From DASWJZ01 sp963739005 (GTDB taxonomy: Bacteria > Pseudomonadota > Alphaproteobacteria > Rhizobiales > Afifellaceae): a stretch of 64,000 nt of DNA. Location of the stretch: positions 62,001 to 126,000 of the forward strand of contig CAVTYQ010000009.1 in assembly GCA_963739005.1 (NCBI GenBank), written 5' to 3'. The notes under the pieces were generated by a model that made no database searches, was not told the DNA's origin, and saw only the letters and a program-made list of their open reading frames with translations. Within the stretch, counting starts at the first letter, position 1; each line of letters begins with the position of its first letter. The position numbers and the translations under genes are program-made. Below, piece after piece: positions 16,385 to 25,973 of this stretch.

Positions 16385-17173
16385 TTGCCGAACCACGCCA
16401 TTACTTCGCTCGCCGAAAGCCCCGCGCCGGAGCTTGAGCCCCGCCGCGCCGGAACGGCATTTCCGGGCCCGCTTCCGCGCCATGTCGGCATCATCATGGA
16501 CGGCAACGGCCGCTGGGCGCATGCGCACGGCCTGCCGCGCGGGGAGGGGCACCGCCGCGGCGTCGAGGCGCTCCGCGGTGCGGTCCGCTACGCGGTGCGT
16601 CGTGGCATCCGCTACATGACGCTCTTCAGCTTCTCTTCCGAGAACTGGTCGCGTCCGGACGACGAGATCCAAGGTCTCTTCAATCTCGTCCGCATCTTCA
16701 TCCGCAGCGACCTCGCCGACCTCAACCGTAACAGCGTCAGGGTCCGCGTCATCGGCGCCCGCGATACGATCCCCGCCGACATCCGCGGTCTGATCGAAGA
16801 GGCGGAAGGCGTCACCAACGGGAATCGCGGGCTCCAGCTCGTCGTCGCCTTCAACTACGGTTCGCGCGACGAGATTGCGCGCGCCGCGCGCCAGCTTGCC
16901 GAGCGCGCGGTCAGGGGCGAGATCACGCCCTCCGATATCGATCAGGAAACCTTCGAAAAGGCGCTCGATACGGTGGGGATACCCGATCCGGACCTCATCA
17001 TCCGCACGTCGGGCGAGCAGCGCATCAGCAATTTCCTGCTTTGGCAGGCAGCCTATGCCGAATTGATCTTTCTGCCGGTGCTGTGGCCGGAGTTCGGCGA
17101 CGCGGAGTTTGAGGGCGCGCTCGATGAATACGCCTCGCGGGAACGCCGCTACGGAGGCGTCGTTGGCGGTTGA
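16385..17173 (+). CDS. uppS: Undecaprenyl diphosphate synthase (cis-prenyltransferase)
   Basis: This 262-residue enzyme makes the C55 lipid carrier for peptidoglycan and O-antigen. Family motifs are HVGIIMDGNGRWA (catalytic Asp at about residue 39), SSENWSRP, and RTSGEQRISNFLLWQ, which contains the arginines binding isopentenyl diphosphate. The only reasonable start is the TTG at 16385, five bases after frr; it adds a 30-residue poorly conserved leader before the fold. Its 3' end overlaps cdsA by about 50 bases. Confidence 0.95.
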   Translation: MPNHAITSLAESPAPELEPRRAGTAFPGPLPRHVGIIMDGNGRWAHAHGLPRGEGHRRGVEALRGAVRYAVRRGIRYMTLFSFSSENWSRPDDEIQGLFNLVRIFIRSDLADLNRNSVRVRVIGARDTIPADIRGLIEEAEGVTNGNRGLQLVVAFNYGSRDEIARAARQLAERAVRGEITPSDIDQETFEKALDTVGIPDPDLIIRTSGEQRISNFLLWQAAYAELIFLPVLWPEFGDAEFEGALDEYASRERRYGGVVGG

Positions 17174-17870
17174 CGGAACGCGGACCGCGGACGTGACCGA
17201 ACTTCAGACGCGCGTTATCTCCGCCGCCGTACTGGCGCCGGTTGCGATCGCGGCATTGGTCGTCGGTGGGCTTCCCTTCACCGCGTTCGTGGCGCTCGTG
17301 GCAATCATCGGCTTTTGGGAATGGACGACGATCGTCGGCGCCCGTATCGCCTGGATGGCATTCGGGGTCGTCTATCTGGCCCTCCCGGCCGCCGGATTGA
17401 TCCTGCTCCGACAGGCCGTGCCGCCGGTCGGCTGGGCATCGATTCTCCTGCTCCTCACGGTGGTCTGGGCGACGGATATTGCCGCCTATTTCGCCGGGCG
17501 CACTTTCGGTGGGCCGAAGCTCTGGCCGCGCGTTTCGCCGAAGAAGACCTGGTCTGGCGCGCTCGGTGGGCTGGCGGCGGCGCTCATTGCCGGCGGTGCG
17601 GTCGCGGCACTGACGGGGGCGGGCGGCTTCTGGCTCGGGGTGGTGCTCGCGGCCCCGCTTTCGATCGCAGCGCAGGCGGGCGATCTTTTCGAATCCGCGG
17701 TGAAGCGACGGTTTGGGGTCAAGGACTCCGGCACGATCATCCCGGGCCATGGCGGCGTGCTCGACCGGGTGGACGGCCTTCTCGGTGCTGCGGCGCTTGC
17801 CTTGCTCCTCGCGGCGCTTGGACTTGGCGGTGGCGTTCTCGTGCTGCCAGCTCTGCCGGGCTCGGCATGA
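17124..17870 (+). CDS. cdsA: Phosphatidate cytidylyltransferase
   Basis: This 248-residue multi-spanning membrane enzyme makes CDP-diacylglycerol from CTP and phosphatidate. The signature near the C-terminus is present as QAGDLFESAVKRRFGVKDSG, then IIPGHGGVLDRVDGL. About seven hydrophobic segments are visible. The start is uncertain: ATG 17124 lies inside the uppS end, and GTG 17193 directly before the conserved TELQTRVISA is an alternative. It shares an ATGA overlap with dxr. Confidence 0.93.
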   Translation: MNTPRGNAATEASLAVDGTRTADVTELQTRVISAAVLAPVAIAALVVGGLPFTAFVALVAIIGFWEWTTIVGARIAWMAFGVVYLALPAAGLILLRQAVPPVGWASILLLLTVVWATDIAAYFAGRTFGGPKLWPRVSPKKTWSGALGGLAAALIAGGAVAALTGAGGFWLGVVLAAPLSIAAQAGDLFESAVKRRFGVKDSGTIIPGHGGVLDRVDGLLGAAALALLLAALGLGGGVLVLPALPGSA

Positions 17871-19045
17871 CCCGCCGCATCACGCTTCTCGGCGCGACCG
17901 GGTCTATCGGCACCAGCGCTGCCGACGTCATCCAGACCGCGTCCGACAGCTTCGAGGTGCACGCCGTCACCGCGCACGCGAACGTTGCGAAGCTCGTCGA
18001 GACGGCGCGGAAGCTCCGTGCCCGCCGCGCGGTCGTCGCGGATGAGGCGAGCTTCAAGGCGCTGCGGGACGATCTCTTCGGCTCAGGCATTGCCGCGTCA
18101 GCCGGCCCGGAGGCCGTCGAAGAAGCAGCGGCCGAGCCGGTCGACATCGTGCTTTCCGCGATCGTCGGCGCCGCCGGGCTCAAGGCGACGGCGGCGGCGA
18201 TCCGCGCCGGCAGCGACATCGCGCTCGCCAACAAAGAGTGCCTGATCTGCGCCGGAAGCGCCTTCATGGCGCTTGCCCGCGAGCACGGCGTGAAGGTGCT
18301 TCCCGTCGATTCGGAGCACAACGCGCTCTACCAGCTTCTCGACAGGCGCGATCCCCACATGATCCGCGTCTACACGCTCACCGCGTCCGGCGGCCCGTTC
18401 CGCACGTGGTCGGCGGAGCGGATGGCGGAGGCGACGCCGCAACAGGCGGTCGCCCACCCGACCTGGTCGATGGGCGCCAAGATATCGGTCGACTCGGCGA
18501 CCCTGATGAACAAGGGCCTGGAGCTGATCGAGGCCCATCACCTCTTCGGGCTCGCGCCGGAAGCGCTCGATGTGGTGGTGCATCCCCAATCGGTCGTGCA
18601 TGCGCTCGTCACCTTCCGCGACGGGTCCATTCATGCCGAGCTTGGCGCGGCCGACATGCGGCGCCCGATCGGCTATTGCCTGCATTGGCCGGAGCGCGCG
18701 CGTGAGCCCGTCGCGACGCTCGATCTCGCCGCCGTTGGGCAACTCACGTTCGAGCGCGCCGACACGGAACGCTTCCCGGCACTTCGCCTCGCAATGGAGG
18801 CGCTCCGCCGCGGCGGGGGCGCGGCGACGGTGCTGAACGCCGCCAATGAAGTCGCGGTCGAAGCCTTCCTCGGCGGGCGGGTCGCCTTCACCGAGATTCC
18901 AAAGATTGTCGAAATCGCCTTGACGGCCGCCGAATCCGAGGGATTGCTGTCCGAACCGTCATCGATCGAAGAGGCGCTGGCGCTGGACTCTGTTGCGCGC
19001 CTGATCGCCCGGGCCGACCTTAAGCGCCGCTCCGCGGCAGCCTGA
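17867..19045 (+). CDS. dxr: 1-deoxy-D-xylulose 5-phosphate reductoisomerase
   Basis: This 392-residue enzyme commits carbon to the MEP isoprenoid pathway. The NADPH motif GATGSIGTSAADVI is at residues 8-21; the metal and substrate region shows PVDSEHNALYQ; the flexible loop has TASGGPFRTW; and the C-terminal NAANEVAVEAFL is conserved. The ATG overlaps the cdsA stop by four bases. It supplies precursors for UppS next door. Confidence 0.96.
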   Translation: MTRRITLLGATGSIGTSAADVIQTASDSFEVHAVTAHANVAKLVETARKLRARRAVVADEASFKALRDDLFGSGIAASAGPEAVEEAAAEPVDIVLSAIVGAAGLKATAAAIRAGSDIALANKECLICAGSAFMALAREHGVKVLPVDSEHNALYQLLDRRDPHMIRVYTLTASGGPFRTWSAERMAEATPQQAVAHPTWSMGAKISVDSATLMNKGLELIEAHHLFGLAPEALDVVVHPQSVVHALVTFRDGSIHAELGAADMRRPIGYCLHWPERAREPVATLDLAAVGQLTFERADTERFPALRLAMEALRRGGGAATVLNAANEVAVEAFLGGRVAFTEIPKIVEIALTAAESEGLLSEPSSIEEALALDSVARLIARADLKRRSAAA

Positions 19046-19066
19046 AGCACAAATCCAGGGATTCCA

Positions 19067-20206
19067 ATGGATTACCTGATCCATATGTGGGGCATCCTCA
19101 TCGACAACGTCGTCCCGGCGCTGGTCGTGCTGACGGCTGTCGTGTTCGTCCACGAGATGGGGCATTTCCTGGTCGCCCGCTGGTGCGGCATCCGCGTCGC
19201 CGCCTTCTCGATCGGCTTCGGACGCGAGCTTTTCGGGTTCACCGATCGCCGCAGCACGCGGTGGAAGGTGTCCGCCATACCGCTCGGCGGCTACGTGCGC
19301 TTCGAGGGCGACGACAACGCCGCCAGCGTTCCCGATCCTGAGCTGCTGGCGGCAACGCCAATCTCCGAGCGGCAGGGCCTCTTCCATTTCGCGCCGGTCT
19401 GGAAGCGGTTTCTGGTCGTGGCGGCGGGCCCAGCCGCGAACTTCGTCCTGGCCGTGCTCGTCTTTGCGGCGCTCTTCGTTTTCGTCGGCCGCCCGCACGT
19501 CCTGCCAATCGCCGACACGGTGATCGCCGGAAGCGCGGCCGACGAGGCCGGAATCAAGCCCGGCGATCGAATCGTCAGGGTCGACGGAAGTTCGATCGAA
19601 TCATTCATGGACCTGCAGAGCATCGTCATGCTCGCAGCCGACGAGACGCTTACGGTCGTGGTCGATCGGGACGGGCAGGACATCACGCTTTCCGCGACGC
19701 CGCGGCGCGTCGAGCAGCCGGACCGCCTAGGCGGCACGCATAAGATCGGCGTTCTCGGCATCACCGGGCCGCCCGGCGACTTCCGCCGCGACGATCCGCT
19801 GACGGCGGTCGTCGAAGGGGCGCGCGAAACCGCCAACATCGTCGACCGCACGATGACCTATATCGGCCGGCTCCTCAGGGGCCGTGAAAGCACCGATCAG
19901 CTTTCAGGACCAATTCGCATCGGGCAGGTGTCGGGCGCGGTGGTCTCCTCGGGTGGCATTCCGGGGCTGATCTACCTCGCCGCGGTGCTTTCGGTATCGA
20001 TCGGGCTCTTCAATCTCTTCCCGGTTCCGATGCTCGATGGGGGACACCTTTTCTTCTACCTGATCGAGGTGGTGCGGGGCCGTCCGCTGAGCGCCCGAGT
20101 CCAGGATCTCGGCTTTCGCATCGGCTTCGCCCTCGTCATCATGCTGTTCATCTTCGTGACCTTCAACGACATCGCGAATATTTCGGGAATTTTCGCGAAC
20201 TCGTAA
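19067..20206 (+). CDS. rseP: Site-2 intramembrane zinc protease RseP
   Basis: This 379-residue protein has the zinc motif HEMGH at residues 29-33 in the first membrane helix and the second active-site motif PVPMLDGGH near residues 319-327. A periplasmic PDZ region (DEAGIKPGDRIVRVDG) lies between them. The family cuts membrane anti-sigma factors in envelope stress. One PDZ domain is evident where E. coli RseP has two. It precedes bamA, the usual order. Confidence 0.95.
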   Translation: MDYLIHMWGILIDNVVPALVVLTAVVFVHEMGHFLVARWCGIRVAAFSIGFGRELFGFTDRRSTRWKVSAIPLGGYVRFEGDDNAASVPDPELLAATPISERQGLFHFAPVWKRFLVVAAGPAANFVLAVLVFAALFVFVGRPHVLPIADTVIAGSAADEAGIKPGDRIVRVDGSSIESFMDLQSIVMLAADETLTVVVDRDGQDITLSATPRRVEQPDRLGGTHKIGVLGITGPPGDFRRDDPLTAVVEGARETANIVDRTMTYIGRLLRGRESTDQLSGPIRIGQVSGAVVSSGGIPGLIYLAAVLSVSIGLFNLFPVPMLDGGHLFFYLIEVVRGRPLSARVQDLGFRIGFALVIMLFIFVTFNDIANISGIFANS

Positions 20207-20291
20207 TGGGTTAGCCGACGTTGCCCAAAGGTCACGTGGCACCAAAAAACGGGGCATTCGGGGGGCAAGTCCGATTGAAAGCACGTCCAAA

Positions 20292-20312
20292 CCCTGCAAT
20301 AGGTTTGCAGGG
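20292..20312. other. Short inverted repeat between rseP and bamA
   Basis: CCCTGCAA and TTGCAGGG form an eight-base perfect stem around a five-base loop, about 85 bases after rseP. No T-run follows, so a terminator is unlikely. It could be an operator or an RNA hairpin in the bamA leader. Confidence 0.35.
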
Positions 20313-20375
20313 GCCCGACCGCAGGCGGCGCCCTTCAAATGGTTTCGCGCCCAGAAAGAACAGAAAAAGCCGCCA

Positions 20376-22719
20376 ATGCGAGTAAGACGGAGCCGGCACT
20401 ACCTCCAGGGCTTCTTGGCCACGCTGATCATTGTCGCCGCGTCGATTCTGTCCGCGGCGCTGCCTGCTTCGACCGCGCACGCCACTGTCGTCAGCCGCAT
20501 CGACGTTGAAGGAAACCAGCGGGTCGATGCGGAAACGATCCGGGCCTATCTCGTCATTCGGCCTGGCAAGGCCTTCGGCAGCGCGGAAGAGGACACCTCG
20601 CTCAAGGCCTTGTTCGAGACCGGGCTTTTCTCCGACGTGAACCTCGACGTGCGCGGGGCGGCGCTTGTCGTCATCGTCGTCGAAAATCCGGTGATCAACG
20701 AGGTCGGATTCGAGGGCAACAAGAAGTTCAAGGACGACCAGCTCAAAAACGTCGTGCAATCGGCTGCGCGCGGCGTCTTCACGCAGGCGAAGGTGCAGTC
20801 CGACGTCGGGCGGATCCTTGAGCTCTACCGCCGGTCCGGGCGCTTCGAGGCTTCGGTCGATCCGCAGACGATCCCGCTGCCGAACAACCGCGTGAACCTC
20901 GTCTTCGTGGTCACCGAGGGGCCGAAGACCGGTGTCGCCGGCATCACCTTCGTTGGAAATCACGCCTTCGGCGACGCGCGGCTCAGGAACGTCATCGCGA
21001 CCAAGCAAAGCGGGCTCTTGAGCTTCATCCGCAGCGGCGACAACTACGATCCCGACCAGCTCTCGTCGGACGAAGAAAAGCTCACGCGCTACTATCTCGA
21101 CCGCGGCTTTGCGGACTTCCAGGTAGTGTCGTCGGTGGCGGAGCTCGACCGCGAGCGGAACTCCTTCTTCATCGTCTTCACGATCAACGAGGGGCCGCGC
21201 TATCAATTCGGCGACATCACGATCAATTCGTCCATTTCCGGGGTCGACCCGAAAGCCATCCAGCGCCAGGTCCTCACCGACAGGGGCGACGTCTATTCAA
21301 GCGGCAACGTCGACAAATCGCTCGAGAACATCACGCTCTATCTCGCCGCGAACGGCTATCCGTTCGCGCAGGCGCGCCCGCGCCTCGACCGCGATCCGGA
21401 GACGCTGACGATCAGCGTAACCTACGTCGTCGACGAAGGCGCGCGCGTCTACATCGAGCGCATCGAGATTCGCGGAAATACGCGAACGCGCGACTACGTC
21501 ATCCGCCGCGAATTCGACATCGCCGAAGGCGACGCCTTCAATCGCGTGCTCATCGACCGCGCGCAGCGGCGGCTTCGCAACCTCGGTTATTTCTCGAATG
21601 TCGACATCACGACCGAGCCCGGCTCGGCGGACGATCGCGTCGTGGTCGTCGTCACCGTGGTCGAGCAGGCGACCGGCGAGCTTTCGTTCGGCGTCGGCTA
21701 TTCGACCTCGGACGGCGCGGTCGGCGACATTTCTCTGACGGAACGAAACTTCCTCGGCCGCGGCTACAACCTGCGCGTCGCTGTCGGCGCGGGCACGAGC
21801 ACGCAGACCTACGAGGTCGGGTTCACCGATCCTTACTTCCTCGGTCGCCGCATCTCGGCGGGCGTGAACGTCTTCCGGCGCAAATACGACAAGAACAGCT
21901 TCCGTTCCTACAACTACGAGACGACCGGCGGCTCGCTCGTCTTCGGCTTCCCGGTCACCGAGGACTTTACCGTCCAGACCGGCTACCAGATCGAGCTTCA
22001 GGACATCTCGGTCGATGCATCCAAGTGCGATATTCCGGATGCCGCCGGAGACAACGTTTCGCGCGCCATCTGCGAATCGCTCGGCAAGACGCTCGTGTCG
22101 TCCGTCTTCTACTCGCTGATCTACGACACGCTCGACGACCACAAGAATCCGCATGACGGCTTCTACGTGAAGTTCACGCAGGAATTTGCCGGCGTCGGCG
22201 GCGACGTGCGGTGGCTGCGGACGACCGGCAGCGGAACCTATTATCGTGAAATCTGGCCGGACCACGACGTCATCGGGCTGGTCAAGGTGCAGGCTGGAGA
22301 CATCTTCGGCTTCGGTGAGAAGGTCCGGCTGCTCGACTCGTTCTTCAAGGGCGGGGAGACGGTGCGCGGCTTCGCGAGTTCGGGCTTCGGTCCCCGCGAT
22401 CCGGCAACCGGCGACGCGCTCGGCGGCAACATCTTCGCCGCCGCCACGGCCGAAGTGCAGTTCCCGTTCCCGATCCTGCCGAAGGAGCTTGGCTTCAAGG
22501 GCGCGGTGTTCGCCGACGCCGGCACGCTCTTCGACACGGATGCATCGGTTGCCACGGGATCGCCGCTCGAACTCGTCGGACATACGGTCGTCGGTCGGTG
22601 GCTCGATCCTTTGGGCGTCGCCGCTTGGGCCACTGCGGGCGGACTTCGCCCACGTGATCACCTCGCGGCCAGAGGACAACGAACAGGTCTTCCGGTTCGG
22701 CGGGGGCAAGAGCTTCTGA
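20376..22719 (+). CDS. bamA: Outer membrane protein assembly factor BamA, frame broken near the C-terminus
   Basis: This Omp85 protein has a signal peptide (about residues 1-36), five POTRA domains (about 37-360) and a 16-strand barrel with the loop 6 motif VRGFASSGFGPRD. The frame from 20376 stays typical to about residue 735 (SPLELVG). It then turns into Arg/Pro-rich sequence ending at 22775. The neighbouring frame carries the expected end, RSSVGGSILWASPLGPLRAD, finishing in VFRFGGGKSF with the terminal Phe needed for insertion. One extra base between about 22570 and 22590 explains this. Because bamA is essential, an assembly or sequencing error is most likely. The skp gene often found next is absent. 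Confidence 0.93.
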
Positions 22720-22767
22720 TAGGGTTGGGCGCGGCCGCACCGTCGGCCGGTTCACTCAGTCGTCCCA

Positions 22768-23802
22768 ATGCGTGATTCGCGCTTCATTCCATTGCCGTCG
22801 CCGCTGCGGCTCGCCGAGGTCGCGGAATTGGTCGGCGCGCGGATCGTCCGGGGTGACCCGGAGACGCTGATCCTCGGGGCCGCGCCGCTTGAGGCCGCGG
22901 ACTCCGGCGACCTCAGTTTTCTCGACAATCCGAAATACGTGAAGCATCTGGCGGTGACGCGCGCGACGGCGTGCCTCTGCCAGAAGCGCTACGCGGAGCG
23001 GGTGCCGGCCGGCGTCGCGGTGCTGGAGTCGACGGAGCCGTACCGCGCCTATAGCCGCTACGTCGCGATCGCCTATCCGACGGCGCTCCGCCCTTCCGGC
23101 TTCTTCGGAGACTCAGAGATCGCCGGCTCCGTTCATCCGGACGCGCATCTGGAGGAGAGCGTCCGTGTCGAGCCCGGCGCCGTGGTCGGCGCGCGCGCCG
23201 AGATCGGCCGGGGCACCACCATCGCCGCCGGAGCTGTGGTCGGCGAGGCGGTGGCGATCGGGCGCGACTGTTTCGTCGGCGCGAACGCCGTCATCCAGCA
23301 CGCGCTGATCGGCAACCGTGTCATCATTCATCCAGGCGTCAGCATCGGCCAGGACGGCTTCGGCTTCGTCCCGGGTGTGAGCGGTCACTTCAAGGTCGGG
23401 CAGATCGGCCGCGTCATCATCCAGGACGACGTGGAGATCGGCGCCAACACGACGATTGATCGGGGCGCCAACCGCGACACGGTCGTGGGCGAGGGGACCA
23501 AGATCGACAACCAGGTCCAAATCGCCCATAACGTCGAAATCGGCCGACACTGCCTGATCGTCGCGCAGGTCGGCATTTCGGGCTCCGTTCGGCTCGGCGA
23601 TTTTGTGGCCATCGGCGGGCAGAGCGGGGTCAACGGGCACGTCAAGATCGGCGACGGCGCGCAGATCGCGGCGGTCAGCGTGGTGCACGACGATGTGCCG
23701 CCGGGAGCCCGCTGGGGCGGCGTTCCAGCGCGCCCGGTGAAGGAATGGTTCCGCGAGATGGTCGCACTGCGTAGACTTGCGCAAAAGGACCGGGCCGACT
23801 GA
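22768..23802 (+). CDS. lpxD: UDP-3-O-(3-hydroxyacyl)glucosamine N-acyltransferase
   Basis: This 344-residue left-handed beta-helix enzyme performs the third step of lipid A synthesis. The N-terminal uridine-binding domain (ADSGDLSFLDNPKYVKHL) is followed by hexapeptide repeats from about residue 110. The catalytic His lies in IGQDGFGFVPGVSGHFKVGQ or the later QIAHNVEIG. It begins 48 bases after the true bamA stop and is followed by fabZ at 37 bases. Confidence 0.96.
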   Translation: MRDSRFIPLPSPLRLAEVAELVGARIVRGDPETLILGAAPLEAADSGDLSFLDNPKYVKHLAVTRATACLCQKRYAERVPAGVAVLESTEPYRAYSRYVAIAYPTALRPSGFFGDSEIAGSVHPDAHLEESVRVEPGAVVGARAEIGRGTTIAAGAVVGEAVAIGRDCFVGANAVIQHALIGNRVIIHPGVSIGQDGFGFVPGVSGHFKVGQIGRVIIQDDVEIGANTTIDRGANRDTVVGEGTKIDNQVQIAHNVEIGRHCLIVAQVGISGSVRLGDFVAIGGQSGVNGHVKIGDGAQIAAVSVVHDDVPPGARWGGVPARPVKEWFREMVALRRLAQKDRAD

Positions 23803-23839
23803 TTGACCGAAGCCTTGGCCGGTCGGGAGCGAATTGCCG

Positions 23840-24298
23840 ATGGATGAGATCAGGACGCTCGAGGCGGCCGATATCAGCAAGATCATGCAGGCGCTTCCGC
23901 ACCGCTATCCGTTTCTGATGGTGGATCGGATCCGCGAGATCAACGGTGACAATTCCTGCATCGGCATCAAGAACGTCACCTACAACGAGCCGCATTTCCA
24001 AGGGCATTTCCCCGGCCATCCGGTGATGCCCGGCGTGCTCCTGATCGAGGGGATGGCGCAGACTGCGGGCGCGCTCTGCGTGCTCGCCCAGACTTTGTCG
24101 GCGCCTCCGAAGCTCGTCTACTTCATGACGATCGACAACGCGAAGTTCCGCAAGCCGGTCATTCCGGGAGACACCGTCGAGTACCACGTCCGCAAGATCC
24201 GCCGCCGCACCAACATCTGGCGGTTCGCCGCGGAAGCACGCGTGGAAGGCGTCAAGGTCGCCGAGGCCGAAGTGAGCGCAATGCTGGTGGACGCCTGA
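23840..24298 (+). CDS. fabZ: 3-hydroxyacyl-ACP dehydratase FabZ
   Basis: This 152-residue hot-dog-fold dehydratase of fatty acid elongation has the active-site His21 in LPHRYPFLMVDRI and Glu70 in VMPGVLLIEGMAQ. The ATG at 23840 is preferred over the TTG six bases upstream. FabZ competes with LpxA for 3-hydroxyacyl-ACP, and the two genes are adjacent with two bases between them. Confidence 0.96.
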   Translation: MDEIRTLEAADISKIMQALPHRYPFLMVDRIREINGDNSCIGIKNVTYNEPHFQGHFPGHPVMPGVLLIEGMAQTAGALCVLAQTLSAPPKLVYFMTIDNAKFRKPVIPGDTVEYHVRKIRRRTNIWRFAAEARVEGVKVAEAEVSAMLVDA

Positions 24299-24300
24299 TC

Positions 24301-25104
24301 TTGGCCGACGTTCATTCGACCGCGATCATCGAAGATGGAGCGGTGGTGGCGGAGACGGCCGCCGTCGGTCCGTATTCGATCATCGGCGCGGGTGTGCGGC
24401 TCGGGGAAGGCGCCAAGATCCACGCCCATGCGGTTGTCGGCGGGGCGACCACGATCGGCGCCGGGACCGAGATATTTCCGTTCGCGAGCGTCGGGCTGCC
24501 GCCGCAAGACCGGAAATATCATGGCGAAGCGAGCCGCCTTGAGATCGGCAAGAACTGCGTCATCCGCGAACACGTGACGATCAATCCCGGCACCGAGGGC
24601 GGCGGCCTCGTGACGACGATCGGCGACGATTGCCTGCTTCTCGTCGGAGCGCACGTTGCCCACGACTGTCACATCGGGAGCCACGTGATCCTGGTCAACC
24701 ACGCGACCCTTGGCGGGCATTGCCGCATCGACGACTACGCCATCCTCGGCGGCCTCTCCGCGGTCCATCAATACGTACGCATCGGCGAGAGCGGCTTTGT
24801 TGGCGGGATGTCGGGCGTGGAGAACGACATCATCCCGTTCGGCTCGGCGATCGGCAACCGCGCCGAACTCGGCGGGCTCAACATCGTCGGCCTCAGCCGG
24901 CGTGGCTTCTCGCGCGATGCGATCCACCAGCTCAGGCGCGCCTACCGCACGCTCTTCGGGCCGGAGGGCACGCTGAAGGAGCGCCTCGCGGACGTCGAGC
25001 AGGAGTTCGCGGGCGACGAGAACGTGCAGAAGATCATCGACTTCATCCGCGCAGGCGGCGATCGCGCAATCTGCACGCCACGGGCGCGGAACGCGGGAGC
25101 CTGA
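24301..25104 (+). CDS. lpxA: UDP-N-acetylglucosamine acyltransferase
   Basis: This 267-residue trimeric beta-helix enzyme performs the first step of lipid A synthesis. Hexapeptide repeats run through most of the chain. The active-site region reads LLVGAHVAHDCHIG with the catalytic His, and the C-terminal helical part contains GLSRRGFSRDAI. It starts with TTG, two bases after fabZ; no ATG or GTG precedes the conserved VHSTAIIEDGA. Confidence 0.95.
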   Translation: MADVHSTAIIEDGAVVAETAAVGPYSIIGAGVRLGEGAKIHAHAVVGGATTIGAGTEIFPFASVGLPPQDRKYHGEASRLEIGKNCVIREHVTINPGTEGGGLVTTIGDDCLLLVGAHVAHDCHIGSHVILVNHATLGGHCRIDDYAILGGLSAVHQYVRIGESGFVGGMSGVENDIIPFGSAIGNRAELGGLNIVGLSRRGFSRDAIHQLRRAYRTLFGPEGTLKERLADVEQEFAGDENVQKIIDFIRAGGDRAICTPRARNAGA

Positions 25105-25109
25105 GCCCG

Positions 25110-25973
25110 ATGAGCGGGACCGCTGCGGCGACCCCGATCGCGATCCTTGCCGGCGGCGGCAAGCTGCCGCAGCTCGTCACCGCTGCGGCGCTCCGCGATG
25201 GCCGCGCGCCGATCGTGTTCGCGATCGCCGGCGAAGCGGAGCCGGCCGCCTTCGCGCCCGCGCCCGTCCATACCGTGCGCTGGGGCGAGATCGGCCGTCT
25301 CTTCCGCCTGACCGAGGAGAGCGGATGCCGCGAGGCGGTCTTCATCGGCTCGATCTCGCGGCGCCCCGACTATCGCGCGCTCAGGCCCGACCTTGGCGCC
25401 ATGAAACTCATCCCGCGCATCCTTCGGCTGATGAGCGGGCGTGACAACGATCTCCTCTCCGGCGTCGCGACGATCTTCGAAGAGCATGGCGTGCATGTGA
25501 TCAGCCCGCTCGCGGTCGCGCCGGAGCTCGGGCTTACGGAAGGCTGCCAGGTCGGCGCCGTCACGCCGCAATCGGAAAGGGATATCGAGGTGGCGGCCGC
25601 GGCGGCGCGCAAGATCGGCAGTCGCGACATCGCGCAGGCCGCCGTGGCGGTCGGCGGTCGTGTCGTGGCGGGGGAAGACGCATCGGGGACCGATGCGCTG
25701 CTTGAGCGCGTCGCCTTGCTGCGGAGCGGTGGCGCGTTCAGCGGGGAGGGCGGCGTCCTCGTCAAGTGCCTGAAGCCGCGACAGGACGGGCGCCATGATC
25801 TGCCGACGATCGGACCGGCCACTGCGGAGGGCGCGAAGCTCGCAGGTCTTGCCGGCGTTGCCGCGGAGGCCGGACGTGCCATGCTTGTCGACCGTGACGA
25901 GACGATCGATGCCTTCCGCCGTGCCGGGCTGTTCCTGGTGGGACTGAAAGCCCCGAAACCCGGGCATGGCTGA
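25110..25973 (+). CDS. lpxI: UDP-2,3-diacylglucosamine pyrophosphatase LpxI
   Basis: This 287-residue protein matches LpxI (formerly DUF1009), the alphaproteobacterial replacement for LpxH. The N-terminal domain begins PIAILAGGGKLPQLV, and the C-terminal domain has GRVVAGEDASGTDALLERV and a conserved VLVKCLKPRQD. It hydrolyses UDP-diacylglucosamine to lipid X and UMP. The ATG lies five bases after lpxA, and its end overlaps the lpxB start by eight bases. Confidence 0.95.
   Translation: MSGTAAATPIAILAGGGKLPQLVTAAALRDGRAPIVFAIAGEAEPAAFAPAPVHTVRWGEIGRLFRLTEESGCREAVFIGSISRRPDYRALRPDLGAMKLIPRILRLMSGRDNDLLSGVATIFEEHGVHVISPLAVAPELGLTEGCQVGAVTPQSERDIEVAAAAARKIGSRDIAQAAVAVGGRVVAGEDASGTDALLERVALLRSGGAFSGEGGVLVKCLKPRQDGRHDLPTIGPATAEGAKLAGLAGVAAEAGRAMLVDRDETIDAFRRAGLFLVGLKAPKPGHG

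Noticed and set aside
20376..22775. BamA ending at 22775 as annotated by its open frame
   Set aside because: The last 65 or so residues of that frame lack the barrel's final strands, which are found in the adjacent frame ending at 22719.
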